64,000 nt of DNA from positions 29,102,329-29,166,328 of the forward strand of contig CM051028.1 in assembly GCA_027627225.1 (NCBI GenBank), given 5' to 3'. The notes under the pieces were generated by a model that was given only the letters and a program-made list of their open reading frames with translations, had not been told where the DNA came from and ran no database searches. Shown here in pieces: positions 48,935 to 59,853 of this stretch (position 1 is its first letter; every line of letters begins with the position of its first letter). Both the position numbers and the translations under genes were made by a program. Source of the stretch: Congeria kusceri. Taxonomy: Eukaryota > Mollusca > Bivalvia > Myida > Dreissenidae.

Positions 48935-49822
48935 TGGCAGTATCGTCGGAAAATGTCCAGAATGCGTATATAGTTGCTGTAGAAGAGGACGCTAAACGTC
49001 GTCTCGAGGATCTTCTGTACAACCACAAACTCACGCCCGTTGATATGACCAAAAATGTAGGTGGCGAAAGTGAAAATCAAGTAACAGACGAAATAAATTA
49101 TTCAACCGAAAGTTCTTTGGATTTATCGTTGGAGCGTGCAGTGTTACAGTCCTCAATGCCGTACATGACTCAGTCTGGTCACATGACCAATGGCCATGTT
49201 GAAATGACCGATATGAACGGTTATAAAGAGTCAAAAAAGGGCAAAGGTAAACAGAGCAAGGGGTCAAGTTTTGGAAGTAACGAAACTCCGATGATCGATA
49301 ACTTACTGACGGAGAGGATGAACAGCCAGAATTCGATAAATAAATACGACATGGATGATAGTTTTGACGATGTTCACAGTTCTATAGAATTTGACCCTGA
49401 AAAACACAGGGAAATGGCAATTGACGTGCCAAACAATTTTCACCCGTCAGCTAAAACTCCACCTCGATTTCCATCATCAACGCATTCCTCACCACGATCC
49501 ACGCCAGTGAAAGAAAGTGCTAAAAATGGTAAAACAAACGCGTACAGTGATGATCAGTTAAGGATAAAGCATCACCAAGAAGAAATTCGAAAACGCAATG
49601 AACGCGAGGAACAAAGAGCGAAAGAACAGGAATTTTTGCGTGCTTCCTTAAGACGCTCAGAAAAAATGCGTGCTCTCCAAAAAGAGCGTAGCAAGCAGAA
49701 TCAAGCTGGAATTGATAACACGGCCTACGCTAATGATGACGAAGATTCAGGTGGCTTTGAAGAGGGTTACGTCAGTGGACGACACACGCAGAACATTCGG
49801 GACTACATGAAGAAAAATATTG
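48935..49822 (+). CDS. PALS1: PALS1 N-terminal exon (PAR6-binding region)
   Basis: 888-bp exon between TTGTGTACTTGCAG and GTAAGT, phase 1 at both ends. Its 295 full codons encode the PALS1 N-terminal region. KHREMAIDVP (49402-49431) corresponds to the conserved KHREMAVD motif, through which vertebrate PALS1 binds the PAR6 PDZ. Further on, RIKHHQEEIRKRNEREEQ and a charged helix to about 49700 match the second conserved region, and GIDNTAY matches the vertebrate GIDNP segment before the L27 domains. The start (SSENVQNAYIVAVEEDAKRR) has no initiator and is open to the acceptor, so an upstream exon must supply the N-terminus or translation starts at a later ATG (VDMTKN or beyond). It is longer than the vertebrate region and rich in Ser, Asn and Thr. 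Translation into the intron stops at 49860. Confidence 0.93.
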
Positions 49823-50756
49823 GTAAGTTCATAGCACCTTTCAACTTTGTATTTGTGTAGGTCTGAAAACCTTTGGCATGTATATCATTTGCACTTTGTT
49901 TGTTTAGCATTCATGATTTATTAATAGTCTGAAAATGAGATAAATGCTTGTTAAGATTATATTTTAGAGTAATTTTTTACTGCAATTAATTTCTTGTAAA
50001 TGTTTGTAGAAACTATTTTAATCTATCACGCTTAAAAACTACAAGTCCATTTTGTTCCCAGTTTCCGCAGTGATTTTTGTTTAACATAAAACATTCTCAT
50101 TGTCACAGGCAATAAATTTCATCTCTTATTAACTCTTAATATAAAGGGACCTTCTTGCACCAAGCTGCAACTTTTTACCTACCAATGTTATAAAGAAAAG
50201 CAATGCTAGGCATGATTTTGAGGGTTTGCATCTGTATGTGACATTTTATAATGCAAAATATCAGACTGTGACATTCCCACACACCCAGTGTTGTGATAGA
50301 AAGCACGGACTGGAAATGATCTGTGGCCTCTGTTTGTTCCGAGAGAACTTTCCGGTAAGATGCGGTAGTGTCTTTGTAGAACAGTTTGCATCATTCTGCC
50401 ACAGGGGAGTGATTTTGGAACGAGACTCAGTTTTATGGTATCCCCAAATGATCATTGGCTAGAAATTCTTGGTTAATTATTTGAACCAGAAAGATCTGGA
50501 AAAGTGATTATTTTTAGCAGAATATTTTTGATGACTGATGTCTGATGACTGAATTATTATTTGATATTAAAGAATATTTTACTTTTAATATTTTAATATA
50601 TTGCAAAAAATAATGTGCTGCAATATAACAAGCAAAGACAACTTGCTTCACTATTTTTACAAAATCCAACGTTGGGGTTAAATTTGGATTTTTTAATAAC
50701 AATTTTTTTTACATGCATGCAGATGCCCTAAGTGTTGAAATATATTTCTTTATTTT
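49823..50756. other. PALS1 intron, no repeat recognised
   Basis: Overlapping open frames on both strands at 50206-50462 have no family features and are not called. Confidence 0.5.
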
Positions 50757-52376
50757 TAGCTCGACTATTCGAAGAATAGTTGGCGTCTGCGTCTGAATTC
50801 AGGCCTTTTTCTACTGCACTCACGGGTCCGAAGGTCGGACCCATTCCCAATGCATAATTTTTCCCAATTCTGACCCAAAAATTCCCAATTGTAAAAAAAT
50901 CTGTATTTTTTTTTACAAAATGAAAGTGAAAATACGATTCAATACTTTACAGCCGATTTGTATCACACTGGCTTTACATTTGGATATCCTCTAATTTTAT
51001 CATTGAAATTGTTTACAAGGGGAGAACACTCTAATAGCTGTGTAATAAAACGGGTAACACAAAGAAAAACGATTTGTTTGTCCTCTATCATGATGAAATG
51101 TAACATGAATTTGGGCAAATATTTTGTTATTTACGCAAGAGCATGTGTCAGTTAATGGAACGATTTAAATATAAGGAGGTAAAGATTGCTTTTCAAGTTA
51201 TCACATATTTTCGCGACCTACGTACTAGGCACTGCACAATGTTTATTAACAAATCATTAAAACTAAATCTTGTAGACAGTAGATCCCACAATTTTATTTT
51301 GGTGAAGTTGGTCAGATTTGGTGATGCTTTTCTAAAAATATTCACATACTTATAGGAAATGAGACATGCATACAATTACAATAGCTTGCTTTATCACTGC
51401 TGTTAAATTATTATTTATTTATTTAAAACTGTAAATTTCTTCATTATACTTACAATTTTGCGATAGAAATTTTTCCCAATTTTGAAAATTTTACGTAGTG
51501 AATTTCCCAATTTAACCAAGGTACTTTTCCCCAAAAAGGTCAGAAAGAGGCCTGGAATTGGTTTAAGTTTTTATTCAAAAGTCTTGTAACTTCAAAATCT
51601 ACATAAGTTATTCACTTGAAACTTGGAGTATACCTTTGTCATCAACTCCAGTATCAGGGGCAACAATCCCCATTACTCTGTTTTGTATTTTGACAGAGTT
51701 ATGCCCCTTTTTCACAAAGATTTTCTGGCTTAAGTCTATATTCAAAAGTTGTGTAACTTCAAAACTACATAAGTTATTCACTTGAAACTAACCTTTGTCA
51801 TCAACTCCAGTATCAGGGGAAACATTCCCTATAGCTCTTCTTGTATTTTGCCAGGGTTATGCCCCCTTTTCAGGTAGATTTTCTGTTTAAAGTTTATATT
51901 CAAAAGTTTGGTAACTTCATATCTACATAAGTTATTCACCTGAAACTTGGAACTAACCTTTGTCATCAACTCTAGTAACAGGGGCAACAGTACCCCAAAC
52001 TCTGTTTTGTATTTTGACAGACTTGTGCCCCTTTTTCACATAAATGTTCTGGTTAAAGTTTATATTCAAAAGTTTTGTAACATCAAAACTACATAAGTTA
52101 TTCACTTGAAACTAAGAACTAACCTTTGTCATCAACTCAAGTATCAGGGGCAACATTACCCATAGCTCTGTTTTGTATTTTGACAGAGTTATGCACACTG
52201 TTTACATAGATTTTGTGGTTAAAGTTTTTGTTCCAAAAATGTTTAAACTATACAAGGCTTCACTTAAAAGTTTGTTATTTTTTACAAATTTATGCCCCTT
52301 CCACTATCCAAAATATGTACCAACTGAAATACTTCGAATAGTCGAGTGCGCTGTCCTCTGACAGCTCTTGTTTTTG
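50757..52376 (+). repeat. Tandem-core dispersed repeat with an insertion
   Basis: Head TTAGCTCGACTATTCGAAGA and tail TACTTCGAATAGTCGAGTGC form inverted ends (CGACTATTCGAAG). Between them are about five units sharing TTCAAAAGTTTTGTAACTTC, ACTACATAAGTTATTCACTT, CCTTTGTCATCAACTCCAGT and CAGGGGCAACATT, the family also at 28618. Near the head about 0.74 kb of other sequence (50805-51550) is inserted. Located in the PALS1 intron. Confidence 0.85.
50805..51550. mobile_element. Insert rich in TTCCCAATT motifs
   Basis: CGGACCCATTCCCAATGC and TTTTTCCCAATTCTGACCC near the left and TTTTTCCCAATTTTG, TTCCCAATTTAACC and AAAAAGGTCAGAAAGAGGCC near the right bound an AT-rich interior. It separates the head of the host repeat (GTCTGCGTCTGAATT) from its first unit. 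Similar pieces lie at 31480 and 61735. Exact ends and target duplication were not resolved. Confidence 0.5.
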
Positions 52377-53275
52377 TCTGAACATTTTGCAATATGTGTA
52401 CATTACATAGTACTTCACCAAATTAATACATGAACATTCTGCATAAAGATTCATGAATACGATTATCCATCAAAATCTTATATATGTATCTTAAGGATAA
52501 TCCATTAAACGGCAAACACATTTTTTGTAACCAGCTTCTGACGCCTAAAAAAATCAATGCTAACAGGTTTGCTTAAAGAGAAACCAGTAGCAGCTCACAT
52601 CTCTCGGTGAATATTGAAATGTCACTTGCATGGGAGACACCATGTATTGCGTAAAATTGAGAAAATTTGTCCCGGATTATTAGAAATCCTCGAGAAAAAG
52701 CTGTAGTTACTGAAATGATTACTGTCAAGATGTTATATCGAAGCCCCTGGGATTTCCACCTCTCTTGTGAAATGTTTACGAATGTTGAGCTGTTTATTAT
52801 TTGGTTTCAAAAATATGAAGTTTCATATGCAATCAGGAAATTACTTTCTCATCTTCTGTTGTGTGTTGCTATTGTTTTGATAGTGAATGTTTACTTTAAG
52901 TTTTTAGTGTTTGTCACGTATTCCAATGACCCTGGTCCCAACAAAAAGAAAAGAAAAGAAACACTGATAAGTTATGAGTCTGCAGGCGAAGAAACGTGAC
53001 TTCACCAAGTCCATTTTATTATTAAATATATTTAAAATATTTCTGAAACTGTGTATATGGCCAGTATTCACAATTGCATAAAATATGTGTTGCTGTTCTT
53101 TTGCAGTTGCTTGACTAATTTACCCAGTAAATTTCCTAAGGTTCTTGTCACTTGTCCTGTGCTTCAAGACAGTGGGTTAGCTTAACGGCTGAAGGTCTTC
53201 GATCATCCATACCCTTCTATGACGGTGACTCCTGTTCTCAATACAGTTATCTTGGCTAATATATAGAGGATATTT
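52377..53275. other. PALS1 intron segment
   Basis: An open frame at 52667-52999 would encode 110 residues with one hydrophobic stretch (LLLCVAIVLIVNVYFKFLVF) and a basic tail. No family is recognised and no promoter or splice context supports it. Confidence 0.4.
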
Positions 53276-54003
53276 GTTGGTTTCGGTAGAATATCGATTT
53301 TTATGCCCGCAGCATCTTGATGCAGGAGGCATATAGTGATCGTCCTGTCTGTCCGTGACAAGGTTAAGTAGATTTTACCATTTCGTCTAGCACCAACACC
53401 GCTTACTACAACACTTTGATACTTACACTGTTGTTGCTTATGACTGTTCCTATCCACCCGTATCACCCAACCTCACTTTGACCTTGACCTAATTTGGACT
53501 TGTAATAATTCAAAAGTGCCATTTCTTGGTTAACTAAATTTTACCATTTCTTCTAGCACCAACACCGCTAATTACAACACTTAGATATTTACACAGTTGT
53601 TACTTATGACCGTTCCCAATCCACCCATATTACCAAACCTCACTTTGACCCTGACCTTGACCTAATTTGCACTTAAAATAATTCAAATGGGCTGTTTTTT
53701 GGTTAACTAGATTTTACCATTTCGTCTAGCACCAACACCGCTTGCTACAACACTTCGATACTTACACAGCTGTTGCATATGACCATCCCCAATCCACCCA
53801 CATCACCCAACTTTACTTTGACCTTGACCTTGAACTAATTTGGACTAAGAAATGGGCTACCCAGCACCAACAGGGGGCATGTGTATTTATCAAAGACAGA
53901 ATCTTGTAATTCATGAGTGATCATAGAAATACATATTTTCTAAAATATATTTTTTCTATGATCATGAGTGAATAAAAAGTCGATATTCTACCGAAACCAA
54001 CAC
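53276..54003. mobile_element. Tandem-core repeat bounded by 28-bp inverted ends
   Basis: TGTTGGTTTCGGTAGAATAT, CGATTTTT at the left is inverted as AAAAAGTCGATATTCTACCG, AAACCAACA at the right with one mismatch. Inside, TTTATGCCCGCAGCATCTTG heads about 3.5 units of roughly 180 bp (TTTTACCATTTCGTCTAGCA, CCAACACCGCT, CAACCTCACTTTGACCTTGA). A palindrome around TGAGTGATCATAGAAA/TTTCTATGATCATGAGTG lies at 53911-53973. Copies of the core without these ends occur at 58311 and 59131. Confidence 0.75.
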
Positions 54004-54340
54004 ATTTTCTTTTATTTTATGCTTTTTCCACCGTCTTTTTTTTATATAAATTTTAATTGCTCTCTAAGTGGCTTTTATTGGAAAATATCACGGGACTCAT
54101 TTGATTGTTTTGAGTTCGGCATCGTTGACGGTCTGTTTCATTTAATGTTTTATATCGGGAACCAGTATGAAACAGTGAATATTATCAGAGTGGTAATTTT
54201 CACTCTTTTAAACAGTGAATTACTAATTTTATTTCACTTATATATCCCTATAAATTACTGGAAAGCATAAAATAAACTTTTGATAATTATGTGATATTCC
54301 TCATTGCTAACCATTGCTGTATGTTGCATTATTGTTCCAG

Positions 54341-54627
54341 GCAATGGTGACATCCTGGCGTTGTTACGTCACATTAAAGAAGTGGTCCATTCCAAGGAGG
54401 GCAAGGAGAAAATGAAATTCCTCACAGACTTTTTTGATCAGGCACAGTTTCAGAATGCAGTGGACGTGCACCAGAAAGTTCTGGAAGTTAAACGGCACAC
54501 GCCGCAGTTCCGAGCAGAGTGCCTGAACGCTCAGGAGTTGAGGGAGGAAGGCGTCAGTACGTTGTGTTCAGTGAAAACTCCTGTCACCACGGAGCTACTC
54601 AGCATTTTAAACAAGCCACAGCTAAAG
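54341..54627 (+). CDS. PALS1: PALS1 L27N-L27C exon
   Basis: 287-bp exon between ATTGTTCCAG and GTGAGG, entering at phase 1 and leaving on a codon boundary. It continues the reading frame of 48935-49822 through a glycine codon. GDILALLRHIKEVV, FLTDFFDQAQFQNAVDVHQK and VLEV form the L27N helices; QNA-HQ corresponds to QNAFKIH in human PALS1. AECLNAQELREEG and TTELLSILNKPQLK form most of L27C. In the known complex L27N binds PATJ and L27C binds LIN7, which ties Crumbs to the apical junction. There are no gaps or stops. Reading into the intron gives a stop at 54765, so splicing is required. Confidence 0.95.
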
Positions 54628-56777
54628 GTGAGGGGTGGGGATTGGGGCATTTTTCATGCACTCATATATATGAATAAAAAATTATGCCAGGATCTCCTTG
54701 TCAACCTCGGAGTAGATAGGAAATGGTCATTTGTGTTAGGCTTTTTTCCAAGTTTGGTGGCCTAGCATATTAGAATATTAAGAAAATATAGTATGAATTG
54801 TGTAAAAGACAAGTGTAAAGTCTAACTTAGGGGAAGAAATATTGCTGGGGAAGATTCATTTATGCCAAGATGTAAGAATGTCATTTTAGAGTCATGATTG
54901 ATTCCTATAGGCTAGAAAACTGTTAATCGATATGTACAGGGTTGTCGTTATCAAATGAAACAAGCTATTTATTTTAAAATGTAAGCAATTTGGCTAGGGG
55001 TCTAGGGGGTCCCCTTGTGATATTACCGATTGCAATGTTAAAGTTCCTTAGAAAAAAAGCTGATTTTCTCACGATTTTAAACGATGAATTTGATCGGCAA
55101 TTGGTTAATAATGACAACCCTGTGAGTAATCTTGATTTTCATGTTCATTGCTCACATCTATTTAAAGGCTATAGTTTCCTGAGATGAATTCTGATTTGCA
55201 TTGATTCCTGTCATGCTGAATATCCAACTCGATTAAATATTTCCATTGTTGCATTCCAGGCACTAGTGGTGAAATATAAGTGCATATTTAATACTATATA
55301 AGCCCTGAGGCAAACTGTGCTGTCACTGAAATAAAAGTTGCTTCATCCCCTAGCTATTCATCCAGCTAGTAAAATGTGAAAGTTTTTTAACATTTATAGC
55401 TAATTTTCTGTTTTGCAAATTTTTGTTAACATTTATAGCTAGTTTCAATTTTGCAAAAATCTATTAAGATTTTGCAAAAATCTGTTATGAATTTGTTAAC
55501 ATTTTCCCATTGCATTGAAGCTAGTTTCATTTTTCTTCTGCAAAAGACTGATGATTTTGTTAATATTTTCACATTCCTTTATAGCTTATATCAGTTTCCT
55601 TCTGCGAAAATTTGGTAACATTTTTGAATTCCTTAAAATATAATGTCTTCATCAAAAACTAGTGATTTCATCAAAACCTAGTGATTTAAATGTAGCAATT
55701 GAAAAATGAATAATGTCTTGAAAAACAAAATATAATTATGTAAACAGTATACATTACATCTCAGCAACATGCATCTGCTATTGTCTTGTGACATATACTG
55801 GGCACCTTGCCATGTGTATGTTTTTTAAGCCCAGAGATGTTATTATACTGAACCTTTTGTTATTGTTTGCAAATGACATCACATAAAGTTTGCCTGTCGA
55901 TTTCTTGTAAAAGTGACCCCAACCAAATATTTACTTGGAAAGCTTTTAGCCGCATGACTTTTTTACTTAACTTGTTACCCAATACTGAATTTGTACATAT
56001 AGTACCAGTCGTTAATTCGGTCTTTTGTGCATATTTACATGCCTGAGGCTTTCTATCTCCAGTAGAGTCTATCTGACTTCATTGTTCACAGGTACACATA
56101 ATTATATGGAAGAAAACAAGTTGAAATATACGGAGAAAGGTGAAATAAATTATTTACGTCACTAAGACAGTATTGCTATATCTTGTGTGATCTACATTCA
56201 AAGATACGCCAGTTGAGCACCGAGCCCGGGCTGATATTATCATTCTGTCATCGGTCTGAATAGATACTCATTATTGTCGGTCGACCTAAATACCTGGCTT
56301 ACACACTATAAATGTTTACTGACGAAATAGTGTAAATAATTGATAACTCTAAGCCTGGGTCATTTATACAGCGATATGCAGTATTTGACAGCATACTGTT
56401 TCAGGGTTTAATACATGATGTGATGGGAATGTTTGCAATATTCATCTTATTGTTTACATATAGAAAATTTAGCCTTTCAGTACCATACCTGAATTAATAT
56501 TAGTTTTAATAGACAGTTGTACACTTTCTGCTGTTCAAAATATTCTTATTGAAATTGTATTTTGAAGAAAAATCATGGCCCCACTCATCTTGTAAAAACA
56601 TATCAACAAAAACACAATTGTCCTTTGCAGGATTATATACTCGTCTAGTCAAGCTTTCTGCTGTCAATTTTGACATTATACATTCTTATGTTACCGTAAA
56701 TAAAGCAAGGAAATGTATAGTACCCAATTAGCAGTGTATTACATTCCTGCAGTTCCATGATTTCTACTGATGCAGGC
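54628..56777. other. PALS1 intron segment
   Basis: Nothing coding. Around 55380-55640 a motif AACATTTATAGCTAGTTTC/TTTGCAAAAATCT recurs imperfectly, the trace of an old short tandem array. Confidence 0.45.
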
Positions 56778-56779
56778 TA

Positions 56780-57739
56780 CTGGCGCAGTGCCTAAATCCG
56801 CCACATTTGGGGGGTATTTTTACGATATTTTCAATAGTTGTTTTTCAATTGACATAAACATTTACATAAATCAAGTTGGGTTTAATGTGCATTTGCTGGC
56901 GTGTTTTGGTTACATTTCAAATACTTGGCAAATGAAAAATATTTATATCGAGATTGAAGGCCTAAACAGTGTAAAAAAATGAGCGTCAGAGTGCCTAAAT
57001 CCGCCACCACTCTTTAAAATGTTCATATTGCTAGAAAATAATAATGTTTTATAAATTCTGTTTTCAAAGCAACTTTATTGCCTCCTATTGACAAAAATCC
57101 CACTTTTGTTTATTTAAGGTTCATTTTCTAGTGTTTAAAAAAAACAAACACGGTGATCCGAAGTTGCTTGGTGACAATCGTAGATCAGGAACCGTGACGT
57201 GCTTATTCCGCATTTGACTGTTGTTCTTATTTAATTGTCTATATTAAGCAGCTTGCTGTCTGTTGTTAATACAATGTTACAATTCTTCCCAATACTCATT
57301 TGTTTTTGTAAAAATAGCCCTGAAACTGAAGCCCTGCGTGCATGTGGGACAAATAATGAGGGTTTTGAGTAGCGAGACTTTTGCGCTCTTAATATGCAAT
57401 TTTTCCGCATTTTATTGTATGTAATGCCAATGAATAATGGTTATTTTTATGCTGCATATGCTCACATTTTATCATGGACACATTGCGAGGCCTCAAAACT
57501 GCGCATGCGCAGTATGAAATAGATTCCCCGCATGCAGTTTGTTTGCATTTAGGGGCTATGTACAAAATAATTGGATTAAATACTTATTTATGCACAAATC
57601 AAGATAAAAACTCGTCAGCATTGTTAAGGGAAAGTTTCTGATTTACTGAGATCAACAAAATAGAAATCGCGGGTAAAAAAACGCCTATTCGGATGGGGTG
57701 GCGGATTTAGGCAAGTGGCGGATTTAGGCACTGCGCCGG
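56780..57739. mobile_element. TA-flanked TIR transposon in PALS1 intron
   Basis: The element starts CTGGCGCAGTGCCTAAATCC and ends, reverse complemented, CCGGCGCAGTGCCTAAATCC. The match continues through GCCAC, giving TIRs of about 25 bp with one mismatch, and both sides are flanked by TA. Extra subterminal copies, AGTGCCTAAATCCGCCACC at 56989 and GGTGGCGGATTTAGGC at 57699, may be transposase-binding repeats. The interior is 0.9 kb without a transposase. Non-autonomous; TA target as in Tc1/mariner-like groups. Confidence 0.8.
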
Positions 57740-58062
57740 TACATTCAGAGCCAAATTTGGTACACATTCTGTTGCACATTTAATTTGATCGTGTTCTTGA
57801 AATCCATGGACATAAGTTCTTAGATTAAATCAAGTGCATATTGTTAAACAAATTAATAATTTACTTTTATAGCATCATTGATGTTGATGAAATGAAACTT
57901 CCTTTTAACATACTTCACCATGAAATCAGTATTCAATTGGAGTTGTTGTTTCAGCACTCCCATAAAGAACATAAAATGTTGTCTAAATCTGATTTTGGTC
58001 ATCAACAACACCAATGTCCAGTATCAACTTAAAACAATACTAAAGGTTTCCATCTGTTTCAG

Positions 58063-58218
58063 GAGCTCCTGTACACGCAGGACAGTGTCGCCCAGATCCA
58101 GTTGAAGTCTTCCGGGGACCAGGAGCCACCCAATGATGACCCGCACGTGCCGAACAGCGTGCCGGACACCGCCTCTGCCATACGCATTGTGCATCTTGAA
58201 AAGACCACCGAACCACTG
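58063..58218 (+). CDS. PALS1: PALS1 exon: end of L27C and linker to PDZ
   Basis: 156-bp exon, 52 codons, phase 0 on both sides, between CCATCTGTTTCAG and GTATGC. It reads ELLYTQDSVAQIQL, the last L27C helix (compare ALLLAHDKVAEQE in human PALS1). An acidic and proline-rich linker follows (GDQEPPNDDPHVPNSVPDT), then IRIVHLEKTTEPL, the first PDZ strand. The final PL and the first GATV of the next exon make up the carboxylate-binding loop (PLGAT in vertebrate PALS1), so an intron divides the ligand-binding loop. Open frames on the opposite strand are shadows. Confidence 0.95.
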
Positions 58219-58310
58219 GTATGCGTGATCACTGTCATGGAATTCGTCAAATTTGTCAGCTGCAGTCAATTTGAACATTCAGCTAACTCCGCTAAAGAAA
58301 ATCTTACATT

Positions 58311-58596
58311 TTTATGCCCCCGGCATCTTGATACGGGAAGCATATAGTGATTGTCCTGTCCGTTCTTCCGTCCGTCCGTTAAGTAGATTTTACCGTTTCG
58401 TCTAGCACCAACACCGCTTGCTACAACACTTGGATACTTACACAGTTGTTGCTTATGACCATCCCCAATCCACTCATATCACCCAACCTCACTTTGACCT
58501 TGACCTAATTAATTTTGGACTAAGAAATGGGCTATCCAGCAACAACCAGGGGCATGTGTGTTTATGTGTGTTTATCAAACACAGAATCTTGTTTCT
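58311..58596 (+). repeat. Tandem-core dispersed repeat, single-unit copy
   Basis: TTTATGCCCCCGGCATCTTG, CCGTCCGTCCGTT, CGTCTAGCACCAACACCGCT and CACTTTGACCTTGACCTAAT: one unit of the family at 53276, starting 92 bp after the PALS1 exon at 58063. Confidence 0.85.
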
Positions 58597-59130
58597 GTGT
58601 AAAACCATATAACATGCCAGCATTATCCAATGGTACAAAGTTTCAACACTGGGCTAACAAAAACAGAAAATGTGTGTTCAACAAACTATTTAGGGTGTTT
58701 TTTGGCAGTCATTATGCAAATAATTAAATGAACATTTCTAAAAACTCCATTTTAAATATTAATATATACATGTCCTATAATTATATCTCACAAGCATGTT
58801 AAATGTACAGTATAACATTTTCCTTGTTTTATGCAAAGATGTGAACGTGTTTTAATTCATTTCAAATGCATAATGTTGTCAGTCCAGTAGTGTTACTAAG
58901 AGTATATTTTAATGTGTGTGACTCGCATAATGTGTTGTGACATGGACCTAACATTTTCTGAAACCATTTGCTCATGTTGTGTATTAGATGCTTGGTAAAA
59001 ATGTCATTTTCTGACAGCCTCAATTTCCCATTGAAAGCTCGTAAATAATAGTCTCACTGTCTGATGTGATATATTAATACTTGTTTTCCATTATGAAATA
59101 GATTTTCATTGAAATACTCGTTGTGCTCTT
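58597..59130. other. PALS1 intron segment
   Basis: AT-rich; nothing recognised. Confidence 0.5.
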
Positions 59131-59378
59131 TTTATGCCCCCAGCATCTTGATGCAGGAGGCATATAGTGATTGTCCTGTCCGTCTGATTCTGTGATTCCG
59201 TTCGTGATTCTGTATGAGGTTAACTAGATTTTGCCATTTTGTCCAGCACCAACACCGCTTAATACAACACTTGGATACTTACACAGTTGTTGCTTATGAC
59301 CATTCCCAATCCACCCATATCATCCGACCTCACTTTGACCTTGACCTAATTTGGTCTTATAATAATTCAAATGGTCTA
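59131..59378 (+). repeat. Tandem-core dispersed repeat, truncated copy
   Basis: TTTATGCCCCCAGCATCTTG, AGCACCAACACCGCTTAATA and CACTTTGACCTTGACCTAAT: the family of 53276 again, truncated after about one unit, in the same intron as the copy at 58311. Confidence 0.85.
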
Positions 59379-59691
59379 TTTTAGTGATGAGTTTCTGTTG
59401 GGTCACTGACAGAAGATCTTGAAACTAAGTTGTTTTATATTGTATAATATGGATGAGTGTAGAAGACATTAACTATTTTGAACCCCAAACAAGATTCTAC
59501 TTCTTTTTTGCATAAAGAGCCTCCAAAGTACAGAAAACACTTCTGAATGTTTAAGGTTTAACTAAAAGCATATTGATGAAAAGAAGTTATTCATATACAT
59601 GTTAAAGGTTTAAGACTAGAGGTGAAAAGATTCAGAGTGGAGTTGAAAGTATTCAGATTGGAGGTGAAAATGTATTTTCTGGTGATTTCAG

Positions 59692-59853
59692 GGTGCGACT
59701 GTGCGCAATGATGGAGAATCTGTGATAATCAGTCGAATCGTGAAGGGAGGGACGGCAGATAAGAGCTGCATGCTACACGAGGGGGATGAGATACTCGATA
59801 TTAACGGCATGTCTATGAAGGGCATGGACATCAACGAAGTGTCTGACAGACTG
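59692..59853 (+). CDS. PALS1: PALS1 PDZ core exon
   Basis: 162-bp exon, 54 codons, phase 0 on both sides, between GGTGATTTCAG and GTTAGT. It reads [20 protein letters not shown], then [20 protein letters not shown] and [14 protein letters not shown]. It matches human PALS1 [26 protein letters not shown] almost residue for residue. In the family this PDZ binds the ERLI C-terminus of Crumbs. A serine-cysteine replaces the usual serine-glycine before LLHEGDE ([10 protein letters not shown]), and NEVSDRL occupies helix B. The rest of the PDZ (DMHGTLTFVL in human), SH3, Hook and guanylate-kinase regions are not in the window. The donor lies at the first unit of a 44-bp minisatellite. Confidence 0.96.

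Noticed and set aside
49031..49267. Minus-strand open frame over the PALS1 exon
   Set aside because: Shadow of the conserved + strand coding sequence.
52667..52999. 110-codon open frame with a hydrophobic segment
   Set aside because: No recognisable family, no supporting splice or promoter context, lies in a PALS1 intron between repeats; expected by chance in sequence of this size.
58024..58278. Minus-strand open frames over the PALS1 linker exon
   Set aside because: Shadow of the + strand exon, whose reading matches PALS1 and whose splice phases fit its neighbours.
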